This document shows positions 1 through 4,900 of a DNA stretch of 6,339 bases, one piece after another. The notes below the pieces were generated by a model that saw only the letters and a program-made list of their open reading frames with translations, searched no databases and was not told the DNA's origin. Source of the DNA: Pseudomonadota bacterium. Its GTDB lineage: Bacteria; Pseudomonadota; Alphaproteobacteria; Rhizobiales; Rhizobiaceae. Where the stretch lies: the NCBI GenBank assembly GCA_023388675.1, contig JAEWFU010000385.1:1-6339 (forward strand), given 5' to 3'. Both the position numbers and the translations under genes were made by a program. Position 1 is the first letter of the stretch. Every line of letters starts with the position of its first letter.

Positions 1-886
1 CGGCCGTCTCCTGGCCGACCGGCACGGCGACCGAGATCGCCATGCAGCGCTCGCCGGCCGAGCCGTAACCCGCGCCGATCAGCGCATCGACGGTCTGGTC
101 CATGTCGGCGTCCGGCATGATGATCATGTGGTTCTTGGCGCCGCCGAAGCACTGGGCGCGCTTGCCGTTCGCGGTCGCCCGCGAATAGATGTATTGCGCG
201 ATCGGCGTCGAGCCGACGAAACCGACGGCCTTGATGTCCGGATCGTCCAGGATCGCGTCGACGACCTCCTTGTCGCCGTTGACGACATTGAGCACGCCCG
301 CGGGCAGCCCCGCCTCGATAAAGAGTTCGGCGATCCGCATCGGCACGGAAGGATCACGCTCCGACGGCTTCAGGATGAAGGCGTTGCCGCAGGCGATCGC
401 CGGCGCGATCTTCCACAACGGGATCATCGCTGGGAAGTTGAACGGGGTGATGCCGGCAACCACGCCCAGCGGCTGGCGCATGGAATAGACGTCGATGCCC
501 GGCCCCGCTCCATCGGTGAACTCACCCTTCATCATGTGCGGCGCGCCGATGCAGACCTCGACGACTTCGAGCCCGCGCTGGATGTCGCCTTTGGCGTCGG
601 CGATCGTCTTGCCATGCTCGCGCGCCAGCATCTCGGCAAGTTCGTCATATTCGTTCTGCACCAGCTCCAGGAACTTCATGAGCACGCGCACGCGGCGCTG
701 CGGGTTGGTCGCAGCCCAACCCGCCTGCGCCGCCTTGGCGTTCTCCACAGCGGCGCGAAGCTCGTCCTTCGAGGCCAGTGCCACCTTGCCGCGCACGGAG
801 CCATCCATGGGCTGCATGACGTCCTGGCTGCGTCCGCTGGCGCCGGCGACGCGCTTGCCGCCGATGAAATGTCCGATCTCGAGCAT
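1..886 (-). CDS. mmsA: CoA-acylating methylmalonate-semialdehyde dehydrogenase, N-terminal 295 residues (partial)
   Basis: This enzyme oxidises methylmalonate semialdehyde (valine breakdown) or malonate semialdehyde (myo-inositol breakdown) with NAD+ and CoA, giving propionyl-CoA or acetyl-CoA plus CO2, in the cytoplasm. Reading minus-strand from the ATG at 886-884, the frame stays open to the window edge. Visible ALDH motifs are ITPFNFPAMIPLWKIAPAIACGN (about residues 146-168, given here as the segment starting ITPFNFP), LKPSE at 172-176, the cofactor-site FVGSTP at 223-228, and GSAGERCMAIS at 275-285 with catalytic Cys281. The usual ALDH general-base motif LELGGK is replaced by QCFGGAKNH (245-253), with no Glu; this is the known mark of the CoA-dependent MMSDH branch and separates it from ordinary aldehyde dehydrogenases. 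A purine-rich SD, AGGGAGAG (898-891), supports the start. The family is about 500 aa, so roughly 200 C-terminal residues are missing through window truncation only. It diverges from a LysR regulator. An iolA-type role in inositol catabolism cannot be separated from a valine role here. Confidence 0.95.
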   Translation of the reverse strand, partial: MLEIGHFIGGKRVAGASGRSQDVMQPMDGSVRGKVALASKDELRAAVENAKAAQAGWAATNPQRRVRVLMKFLELVQNEYDELAEMLAREHGKTIADAKGDIQRGLEVVEVCIGAPHMMKGEFTDGAGPGIDVYSMRQPLGVVAGITPFNFPAMIPLWKIAPAIACGNAFILKPSERDPSVPMRIAELFIEAGLPAGVLNVVNGDKEVVDAILDDPDIKAVGFVGSTPIAQYIYSRATANGKRAQCFGGAKNHMIIMPDADMDQTVDALIGAGYGSAGERCMAISVAVPVGQETA

Positions 887-890
887 GGCT

Positions 891-898
891 CTCTCCCT
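891..898 (-). promoter_or_regulatory. Ribosome binding site of mmsA
   Basis: On the minus strand AGGGAGAG precedes the mmsA ATG (886-884) by four bases, or more if only the GGGAG core pairs. It supports the chosen start, which gives the typical MMSDH N-terminus (xxxIGHFIGGKRV). Confidence 0.6.
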
Positions 899-915
899 GT
901 ATATTGGTTGCCGGC

Positions 916-944
916 ATTGTCCCGCTTCCGCCGCGCCAATGCAA
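916..944 (-). promoter_or_regulatory. Candidate sigma-70-type promoter for mmsA
   Basis: Read on the minus strand, TTGCAT (944-939), a 17-base spacer, and GACAAT (921-916) resemble -35 and -10 hexamers (three or four of six matches each). Transcription would begin near 909, giving a leader of about 20 bases that contains the SD. This is a by-eye match in GC-rich DNA and is only suggestive. Confidence 0.3.
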
Positions 945-970
945 CGCGAGCAAATCAGCATCCGTTGTGC

Positions 971-1012
971 ATAGATTGCTGCTCCTGCTATTGAGAACAT
1001 GATTTGCTGCAA
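971..1012. promoter_or_regulatory. Possible LysR-type operator region between mmsA and the regulator
   Basis: The divergent intergenic region (887-1033) is its most AT-rich here and carries short symmetric elements: ATAG-N13-CTAT (971-991), a TTGCTGC direct repeat (976-982 and 1004-1010), and the odd palindrome TTGCTGCAA (1004-1012). LysR-type regulators usually bind dyads near -65 of the divergent target. The centre of 971-991 would lie about 70 bases upstream of the proposed mmsA start of transcription. No strict T-N11-A box was found in the 971-991 dyad, so the assignment is inference. Confidence 0.3.
976..1003 (+). promoter_or_regulatory. Candidate promoter for the LysR regulator gene
   Basis: TTGCTG (976-981), a 16-base spacer and CATGAT (998-1003) form a weak sigma-70-like pair on the plus strand. 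It would start transcription near 1010, shortly before the SD at 1024-1028. It overlaps the operator-like repeats, as expected for an autorepressed LysR gene, but the match is weak. Confidence 0.25.
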
Positions 1013-1023
1013 TCCCGCAGCGC

Positions 1024-1028
1024 GGAGG
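1024..1028 (+). promoter_or_regulatory. Ribosome binding site deciding the LysR start
   Basis: GGAGG lies five bases before the ATG at 1034 and lies inside any product started at the upstream TTG (1004). It favours 1034 as the start codon. Confidence 0.65.
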
Positions 1029-1033
1029 CGGCC

Positions 1034-1915
1034 ATGAACTGGGACGACGTGCGGATATTCCTGGCGGTGGCGCGCGCAGGCCAGATTCTGGGCGCGGCGC
1101 GAAGGCTTGAACTCAACCACGCAACGGTCTCGCGCCGCATCGCCGCGTTGGAGCGGGCACTTGGCGCCAAGCTGTTTCGCCGGCTGACGACGGGGTCCGA
1201 GCTAACGGCTGAAGGCGAGCGTTTCCTGAACGTCGCCGAGCGCATCGAGACGGACATGATCGCCGCGCGCGCCGAGATCGCCGGCGAGAGCGACGAGGTG
1301 GCAGGTGTTGTGCGCATCGGCGCGCCCGACGGCTTCGGCGTGGCTTTTCTCGCTCCACGCCTCGGCCAGCTCACCGAACGGCATCCAGCGCTGTCGATCC
1401 AGCTCGTGCCAGTGCCACGCTCGTTCTCGCTGTCGCGCCGCGAGGCAGACATCGCAATCACGGTGGAGCGCCCGACGGAGGGACGGCTGGTCGCAGGCAA
1501 GCTTGTCGACTACACGCTTGGTCTCTACGCCTCGCGCGCCTATGCCAAGGCACGGGGTCTTCCGGAGACGCCCGGAGAGCTTCGCGGCCACCGCCTGATC
1601 GGCTACGTGCCCGACCTGATCATCAGCCCCTCGCTCGACTATGGGCCCGAAATCCTGCCGGGCTGGCAAGCCGATTTCGCCGTCTCGTCGGCGCTCGGTC
1701 AGGTGGAAGCGGTGCGATCCGGCGCCGGCATCGGCATCCTCCACACCTTCATCGCGCGTGCTCACGATGACCTGGTGCCCGTGCCGGCAAGCCCGCCGAT
1801 CCGCCGCGCCTATTGGCTCGTGTATCACGAGACGGTGCGCCCGCTTCGGCGCGTTCAGGCCGTTTCGGCCTTCATCGCGGCAGCCGTCGAGGCAGAGCGT
1901 GCCACCTTCACGTAA
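1034..1915 (+). CDS. LysR-family transcriptional regulator
   Basis: A 293-residue cytoplasmic DNA-binding regulator of normal LysR length. The N-terminal winged helix-turn-helix covers about residues 3-60: WDDVRIFLAVARAGQILGAA, then LNHATVSRRIAALERALGAKLFRR, followed by LTAEGERFL, all typical of the family. Residues about 90-290 form the periplasmic-binding-protein-like effector domain (GVVRIGAPDGFG at 91-102, READIAITVERP at 136-147, and EAVRSGAGIGILHTFIA at 225-241). The ATG at 1034 is chosen because GGAGG (1024-1028) sits five bases upstream and the protein then begins directly with the HTH; an in-frame TTG at 1004 would add ten residues that do not look like family sequence. It is divergent from mmsA, which suggests it controls that gene, possibly in response to a valine or inositol catabolite. 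The effector cannot be read from sequence. The ridA gene follows 74 bases downstream on the same strand. Confidence 0.93.
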   Translation: MNWDDVRIFLAVARAGQILGAARRLELNHATVSRRIAALERALGAKLFRRLTTGSELTAEGERFLNVAERIETDMIAARAEIAGESDEVAGVVRIGAPDGFGVAFLAPRLGQLTERHPALSIQLVPVPRSFSLSRREADIAITVERPTEGRLVAGKLVDYTLGLYASRAYAKARGLPETPGELRGHRLIGYVPDLIISPSLDYGPEILPGWQADFAVSSALGQVEAVRSGAGIGILHTFIARAHDDLVPVPASPPIRRAYWLVYHETVRPLRRVQAVSAFIAAAVEAERATFT

Positions 1916-1975
1916 ACAAGCCACCGAGCCCATTGCCCGGCAACGGCGAAGCCAATAGAAACGCGACGACACAAC

Positions 1976-1982
1976 AGGAGGG
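1976..1982 (+). promoter_or_regulatory. Ribosome binding site deciding the ridA start
   Basis: AGGAGGG ends seven bases before the ATG at 1990. It is near the SD consensus and fixes the start there, against a longer in-frame reading that runs back into the LysR gene. Confidence 0.75.
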
Positions 1983-1989
1983 AATTCCC

Positions 1990-2337
1990 ATGAGCATTGT
2001 CCGCCACGAAACCGGCCCCCGCATGAGCCAGGTCAACATCCACAACGGCGTCGTCTATCTCGCCGGCCAGGTCGGCGATGGCGAATCGGCCGCCGACCAG
2101 ACCAAATCGATCCTGTCGAAGATCGACAATCTGCTTGGGCTGGCCAACTCATCGAAGGAGCGCATTCTGTCCGCTCAGATCTGGCTGTCGGACATGGCCG
2201 ACTTCGCCGAGATGAATGCCGCGTGGGACGCCTGGGTCGCGCCCGGCAATGCGCCCGCACGCGCCACCGGCGAAGCGAAGCTTGCGGCTCCGAAATACCG
2301 CGTCGAAATCATCGTCATCGCCGCGCAGAACGACTGA
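1990..2337 (+). CDS. RidA/YjgF/UK114-family protein
   Basis: A 115-residue small cytoplasmic protein of the Rid family, slightly shorter than E. coli RidA (128 aa). Classical RidA proteins form trimers and hydrolyse reactive 2-aminoacrylate and other imines released by PLP enzymes; other subgroups act in specific catabolic pathways. Visible family features are VVYLAGQVGDG (21-31), DQTKSILSKIDNLL (36-49), the strand AQIWLSDMADFAEMN (62-76), and APARATGEAKLAAPKYRVEIIVIAA (starting at 88). Arg91 corresponds by position to the substrate-binding arginine of deaminase-active RidA, while the Cys-Val-Glu that follows it in E. coli is replaced by Thr-Gly-Glu. The sequence looks closer to a RidA subgroup than to the archetype, so the imine-deaminase role is probable but unproven. 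It lies 74 bases after the LysR gene on the same strand, possibly co-transcribed, and next to an amino-acid or inositol catabolic gene, which fits a detoxifying or pathway-specific role. Confidence 0.93.
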   Translation: MSIVRHETGPRMSQVNIHNGVVYLAGQVGDGESAADQTKSILSKIDNLLGLANSSKERILSAQIWLSDMADFAEMNAAWDAWVAPGNAPARATGEAKLAAPKYRVEIIVIAAQND

Positions 2338-2350
2338 CCTGACCTTTGCC

Positions 2351-2382
2351 GCGCGGCCGGGGCCTGAGCGTTCCGGCCGCGC
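2351..2382 (+). terminator. GC-rich hairpin downstream of ridA, possible terminator
   Basis: GCGCGGCCGG (2351-2360) and CCGGCCGCGC (2373-2382) are perfect 10-base complements around a 12-base loop; two G-U pairs can shorten the loop to eight bases. It starts 13 bases after the ridA stop codon, the usual place for an intrinsic terminator. The downstream DNA (ACCCGGCATC) lacks a T-tract, so it may instead protect the mRNA 3' end or help Rho-dependent termination. Confidence 0.45.
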
Positions 2383-2440
2383 ACCCGGCATCTTGCCGCC
2401 GCACACACAACGCCTCCCCTTCCCCAGCGTGAGCCAAACC

Positions 2441-2467
2441 TTGCGGTGTCAGGGCTTACGTTAAGAT
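2441..2467 (+). promoter_or_regulatory. Weak promoter candidate for the che operon
   Basis: TTGCGG (2441-2446), a 15-base spacer and TAAGAT (2462-2467) give a poor sigma-70-like pair that overlaps the CTTA-CGT-TAAG dyad. In Sinorhizobium the che genes belong to the VisNR/Rem flagellar cascade, so an activator could compensate for poor hexamers. The call is speculative. Confidence 0.2.
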
Positions 2468-2586
2468 GAACTAAACCAATGCTCGCTTATCCAGATAGCG
2501 GGGCTTGGTGGGGGAATAACCAAAGGCATGATGCCGCGCTCCCGATCCGGCTGGACCGGAATGTCGATTTTCCAGCTCAGCGCATA

Positions 2587-2618
2587 GCCGCGGTTCCCTG
2601 CGGCTCGGGATTCTTTTT
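2587..2618 (+). promoter_or_regulatory. Leader hairpin and T-rich stretch before the chemoreceptor
   Basis: GCCGC (2587-2591) and GCGGC (2600-2604) can pair around an eight-base loop, followed by TTCTTTTT (2611-2618) that ends two bases before the ATG at 2621. The layout resembles a weak terminator or attenuator, or simply an unstructured, U-rich initiation region that stands in for the weak SD. The stem is only five base pairs. Confidence 0.25.
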
Positions 2619-2620
2619 CA

Positions 2621-4213
2621 ATGTCCGCACCGCGTGCGACCCGGGTGACGCTCGAGGACCGCCTCGACTTCATCGGCCTCGATTCCTCGACCCGTGAGAA
2701 TCTGAGGAACCTCAAGCCTCTCCTTTCGCGCGAGATCGGCCCGGCGCTCACTGTCTTTTACGACAAAGTGCGAACCCACCCGCAGACGAGCGGCTTCTTT
2801 TCGTCGGCTAGCCATATGGATTCCGCCAAGGGTCGGCAAGCAACGCACTGGGCCGGCATTGCCGAAGCATCGTATGGCGACAGCTACGAGCAGGCGGTCC
2901 GGCGCATCGGCGAAACCCATGCCCGCCTCGGCCTCGAACCGACCTGGTATATCGGCGGTTATGCGCTCGTAGCGGAGCATCTCGTCAAAGAGATCGTCAA
3001 GGACAACTGGCCGCGCCTGATGTCGCGCAGTGGGCCGGAAGCCATGAGCCAGGCGCTTGTCGCGCTGCTCAAGGCGATCATGCTCGACATGGATCTGGCG
3101 ATCACCACCTACCTGGAATCACTCGAAGAGAAGCGGCAGGAAGCCGAAAGCGCCCGGCTCGCATCCGAACAACGGCAGAGCGAGGCGGTCAAAGCGATCA
3201 CCAGGGCGCTGGGCGGCATCGCCGCCGGCGATCTGACGACGCGGCTTGAAGACGGGCTCGCCCCGGAATTCGACCAACTCAAGGCCGATTTCAATCACAC
3301 CGCCGCCGCGCTCGCCAGAACGCTCTCCTCAGTCGCGCAATCCGCGGACAGCATTGGTTCCAGCTCCGAGGAAGTTGGCCGTGCCGCCGACGACCTTTCG
3401 CGCCGTACCGAACATCAGGCAATGCGATTGGAACAGACGGCGGCCGCGCTCAATCAGATCACCGGCAGCGTCAAGCGTGCCGCAGACGGCGCCTCGCAAG
3501 CGGCAGCAAAAGTGGTGTCGACGCGCGAGGAAGCGCGGCATTCCGGCGAGATCGTCGGCAATGCGGTGCGCGCGATCAGCGAGATCGCGAAGTCCTCGCA
3601 GGAGATTTCACAGATCATCGGCGTGATCGACGAGATCGCCTTCCAGACCAATCTGCTGGCGCTCAATGCCGGCGTGGAAGCTGCTCGGGCCGGCGACGCG
3701 GGCAAGGGCTTCGCGGTGGTTGCGCAAGAGGTGCGGGCACTGGCCCAGCGTTCGGCGGATGCCGCCAAGGAAATCAAGACGCTGATCGCGACCAGCTCCG
3801 CACAGGTCGAGCAGGGCGTTAAGCTGATGGCCGAGACCGGAGACGTCTCGGAGCGGATCATCGCCAGCGTCGTAGAGATCGACGAACTGGTGGCCGGGAT
3901 CGCGTCATCGTCGCGCGAGCAGTCGATCGGCCTGTCGGACATCAACACCGCCGTCAGCGAGATGGACCAGGGAACGCAGCAGAACGCGGCTATGGTCGAG
4001 CAGACGACCGCAGCGGTCCACTCGCTGCGCAGCGAGGCCGCTACGCTTGCGGAAGGGGTGTCAGCTTTCGTCCTGGACAACGCGCCGAGGGCAAAGGCGA
4101 CGCCAGCGGCATCGCAGACGGGACGTCCGGCAAGGGGGCAGCCGGTTTACGCAACTGCAGGGGCGACCGCACTGGCGGTCAGGACGGAAACTTCCGATTG
4201 GGAAGAATTCTAG
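2621..4213 (+). CDS. icpA: Soluble globin-coupled methyl-accepting chemotaxis protein (IcpA-like)
   Basis: A 530-residue chemoreceptor without any hydrophobic membrane segment, so cytoplasmic. Residues about 10-170 form a sensor globin (protoglobin/HemAT type): FYDKVRTHPQT (46-56), and IGETHARLGLEPTWYIGGY (96-114), where His100 matches the proximal heme ligand. A HAMP-like stretch follows (about 193-240: IAAGDLTTRL, EFDQLKADFN). The MCP signalling helices occupy about 245-485, with hairpin tip EIAFQTNLLALNAGVEAARAG (starting at 338), which contacts CheA/CheW. Candidate methylation pairs are E271/Q272, Q453/Q454 and E460/Q461. A variable Pro/Ala linker ends in DWEEF, a CheR/CheB-binding-type pentapeptide. 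Globin domains of this class bind O2 and steer aerotaxis in HemAT; by analogy this receptor may sense oxygen or redox state, but bound heme is not proved. It heads the che operon as icpA does in Sinorhizobium and mcpA in Agrobacterium. The ATG at 2621 has only GGGA (2607-2610) as a poor SD. Confidence 0.94.
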   Translation: MSAPRATRVTLEDRLDFIGLDSSTRENLRNLKPLLSREIGPALTVFYDKVRTHPQTSGFFSSASHMDSAKGRQATHWAGIAEASYGDSYEQAVRRIGETHARLGLEPTWYIGGYALVAEHLVKEIVKDNWPRLMSRSGPEAMSQALVALLKAIMLDMDLAITTYLESLEEKRQEAESARLASEQRQSEAVKAITRALGGIAAGDLTTRLEDGLAPEFDQLKADFNHTAAALARTLSSVAQSADSIGSSSEEVGRAADDLSRRTEHQAMRLEQTAAALNQITGSVKRAADGASQAAAKVVSTREEARHSGEIVGNAVRAISEIAKSSQEISQIIGVIDEIAFQTNLLALNAGVEAARAGDAGKGFAVVAQEVRALAQRSADAAKEIKTLIATSSAQVEQGVKLMAETGDVSERIIASVVEIDELVAGIASSSREQSIGLSDINTAVSEMDQGTQQNAAMVEQTTAAVHSLRSEAATLAEGVSAFVLDNAPRAKATPAASQTGRPARGQPVYATAGATALAVRTETSDWEEF

Positions 4214-4218
4214 AGGAG
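4212..4218 (+). promoter_or_regulatory. Ribosome binding site of the STAS/cheS gene
   Basis: AGAGGAG begins inside the TAG stop of the chemoreceptor (4211-4213) and lies six bases before the ATG at 4225. It decides this start against an in-frame upstream codon at 4198 that would lie inside the receptor gene, and suggests translational coupling. Confidence 0.65.
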
Positions 4219-4224
4219 AGGGCC

Positions 4225-4512
4225 ATGGGCAAACCCGCCACGGAAAGCATGACGCTTCCCAACGAACTCGACATCAAGGCGGCGGGTCCGCTCGCGGCCG
4301 AACTGCTGGCGGCACGCGGAAAGGACCTGACTCTCAACGCATCGCAGATCGAGCGCGTCGGTGGGCAATGCCTGCAGGTGCTTCTCTCCGCCGCAACGAC
4401 GTGGACCGCCGACGGTGCCGAGCTGACGATCGAGGAGCCTTCGCCCGCATTCGTCGACGCGATCCAGACCGCAGGCCTCGACCTCACGCAATTCACGGCA
4501 CGGAGCAACTGA
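4225..4512 (+). CDS. cheS: STAS-domain chemotaxis protein, CheS-like
   Basis: A 95-residue small acidic cytoplasmic protein with the STAS fold pattern: strand MTLPNELDIKAAG (9-21), helix PLAAELLAARG (22-32), strand DLTLNASQIERVG (34-46), helix GQCLQVLLSAATTW (47-60), strand AELTIEEPS (65-73), helix FVDAIQTAGL (76-85). In anti-sigma-antagonist STAS proteins the loop after the third strand reads D-S/T-x-G with a phosphorylated serine; here it reads V-G-G-Q (45-48), so the phosphosite is missing. Sinorhizobium CheS (97 aa, same operon place between icpA and cheY1) binds CheA and enhances CheY1 binding to it, which accelerates CheY1 dephosphorylation. This gene has matching size, order and neighbours, so the name is given by synteny and length rather than by alignment. 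It starts 11 bases after the receptor stop, and cheY1 begins two bases after its stop. Confidence 0.85.
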   Translation: MGKPATESMTLPNELDIKAAGPLAAELLAARGKDLTLNASQIERVGGQCLQVLLSAATTWTADGAELTIEEPSPAFVDAIQTAGLDLTQFTARSN

Positions 4513-4514
4513 CG

Positions 4515-4880
4515 ATGGCCAAGACAATCCTGACCGTTGATGACTCCCGCACGATCCGCGAGATGCTGAAGGCGGCTCTCCTTGATGCCGGCATGGAAGT
4601 CGTGCAGGCCGAAGATGGCGTGCATGGCCTCGAAATTCTGGAAACCTGCGATCCCGACGTCATCATCACCGACATCAACATGCCCCGCATGGACGGTTTC
4701 GGCTTCATCGAGGCCGTGCGCGGTTCCGACCGACATCGCGCCATCCCCATCCTCGTTCTGACGACCGAAAGCGTCGACGACAAGAAGGACCGGGCGCGCC
4801 GGGCCGGCGCAAGCGGCTGGATCATAAAGCCGTTCGATCCGGTCAAGCTCGTCACCGCGATCAACCGCGTCGCTGCCTGA
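4515..4880 (+). CDS. cheY1: Chemotaxis response regulator CheY1
   Basis: A 121-residue single-domain receiver, the standard CheY length, with no output domain. The acidic pocket is Asp9/Asp10 (VDDSRTIRE), the phosphoacceptor is Asp53 (IITDINMPRMDG, 50-61), the switch threonine is Thr83 (VLTTES), and the conserved lysine is Lys105 (WIIKPFDP). Trp102 occupies the place of the E. coli Tyr106 switch residue. CheA phosphorylates Asp53. In Sinorhizobium CheY2 is the motor-binding regulator and CheY1 is a phosphate sink drained through CheA; the position directly before cheA and after cheS supports the CheY1 label. GGAG (4502-4505), inside the end of the preceding gene, is its SD, and only two bases separate the stop of that gene from this ATG, so translation is probably coupled. 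A motor-binding role cannot be excluded from sequence alone. Confidence 0.95.
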   Translation: MAKTILTVDDSRTIREMLKAALLDAGMEVVQAEDGVHGLEILETCDPDVIITDINMPRMDGFGFIEAVRGSDRHRAIPILVLTTESVDDKKDRARRAGASGWIIKPFDPVKLVTAINRVAA

Positions 4881-4883
4881 GCG

Positions 4884-4890
4884 AAGGAGG
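4884..4890 (+). promoter_or_regulatory. Ribosome binding site of cheA
   Basis: AAGGAGG lies ten bases before the ATG at 4901, a long but usable spacing. A second in-frame ATG at 4910 would be 19 bases away, which favours 4901. Confidence 0.6.
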
Positions 4891-4900
4891 ACACCCGATC

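Larger units (their letters stand above)
2338..2620. other. Intergenic region between ridA and the che operon
   Basis: The 283 bases between the ridA stop and the chemoreceptor start contain no open frame with a convincing SD or family resemblance. They hold a strong GC hairpin near the ridA end (2351-2382), a small hairpin CGGCA-TCT-TGCCG (2386-2398), a short dyad CTTA-CGT-TAAG (2455-2465), and a leader hairpin plus T-rich stretch (2587-2618). The size and position suit the promoter region of the chemotaxis operon. Confidence 0.6.

Noticed and set aside
128..994. Plus-strand open frame of 288 codons across the mmsA region
   Set aside because: It is the antisense shadow of the clearly coding mmsA frame; its translation has no family motif and it runs through the intergenic promoter region.
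1004..1033. Ten-residue N-terminal extension of the LysR protein from a TTG start
   Set aside because: The SD GGAGG at 1024-1028 lies inside it and points to the ATG at 1034; the extension is not typical for LysR proteins, and it would consume operator-like DNA.
1202..1972. Minus-strand open frame of 256 codons opposite the LysR gene
   Set aside because: Antisense shadow with no SD or family resemblance; the plus-strand product has both HTH and effector-domain motifs.
1813..1989. N-terminal extension of the RidA protein into the end of the LysR gene
   Set aside because: The family begins close to the ATG at 1990, which has a near-perfect SD. The added residues are basic and low-complexity, read from the LysR gene in another frame.
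2461..2751. Minus-strand open frame in the region before the chemoreceptor
   Set aside because: It runs from inside the receptor gene into the leader, has no SD that stands out and resembles no family that I recognise; a chance frame is the simpler explanation.
4047..4514. Extension of cheY1 upstream through the STAS gene and the receptor end
   Set aside because: It is simply the open cheY1 frame continuing upstream. The receiver domain starts exactly at 4515 with MAKTILTVDDS, and the upstream residues are out-of-frame readings of two real genes.
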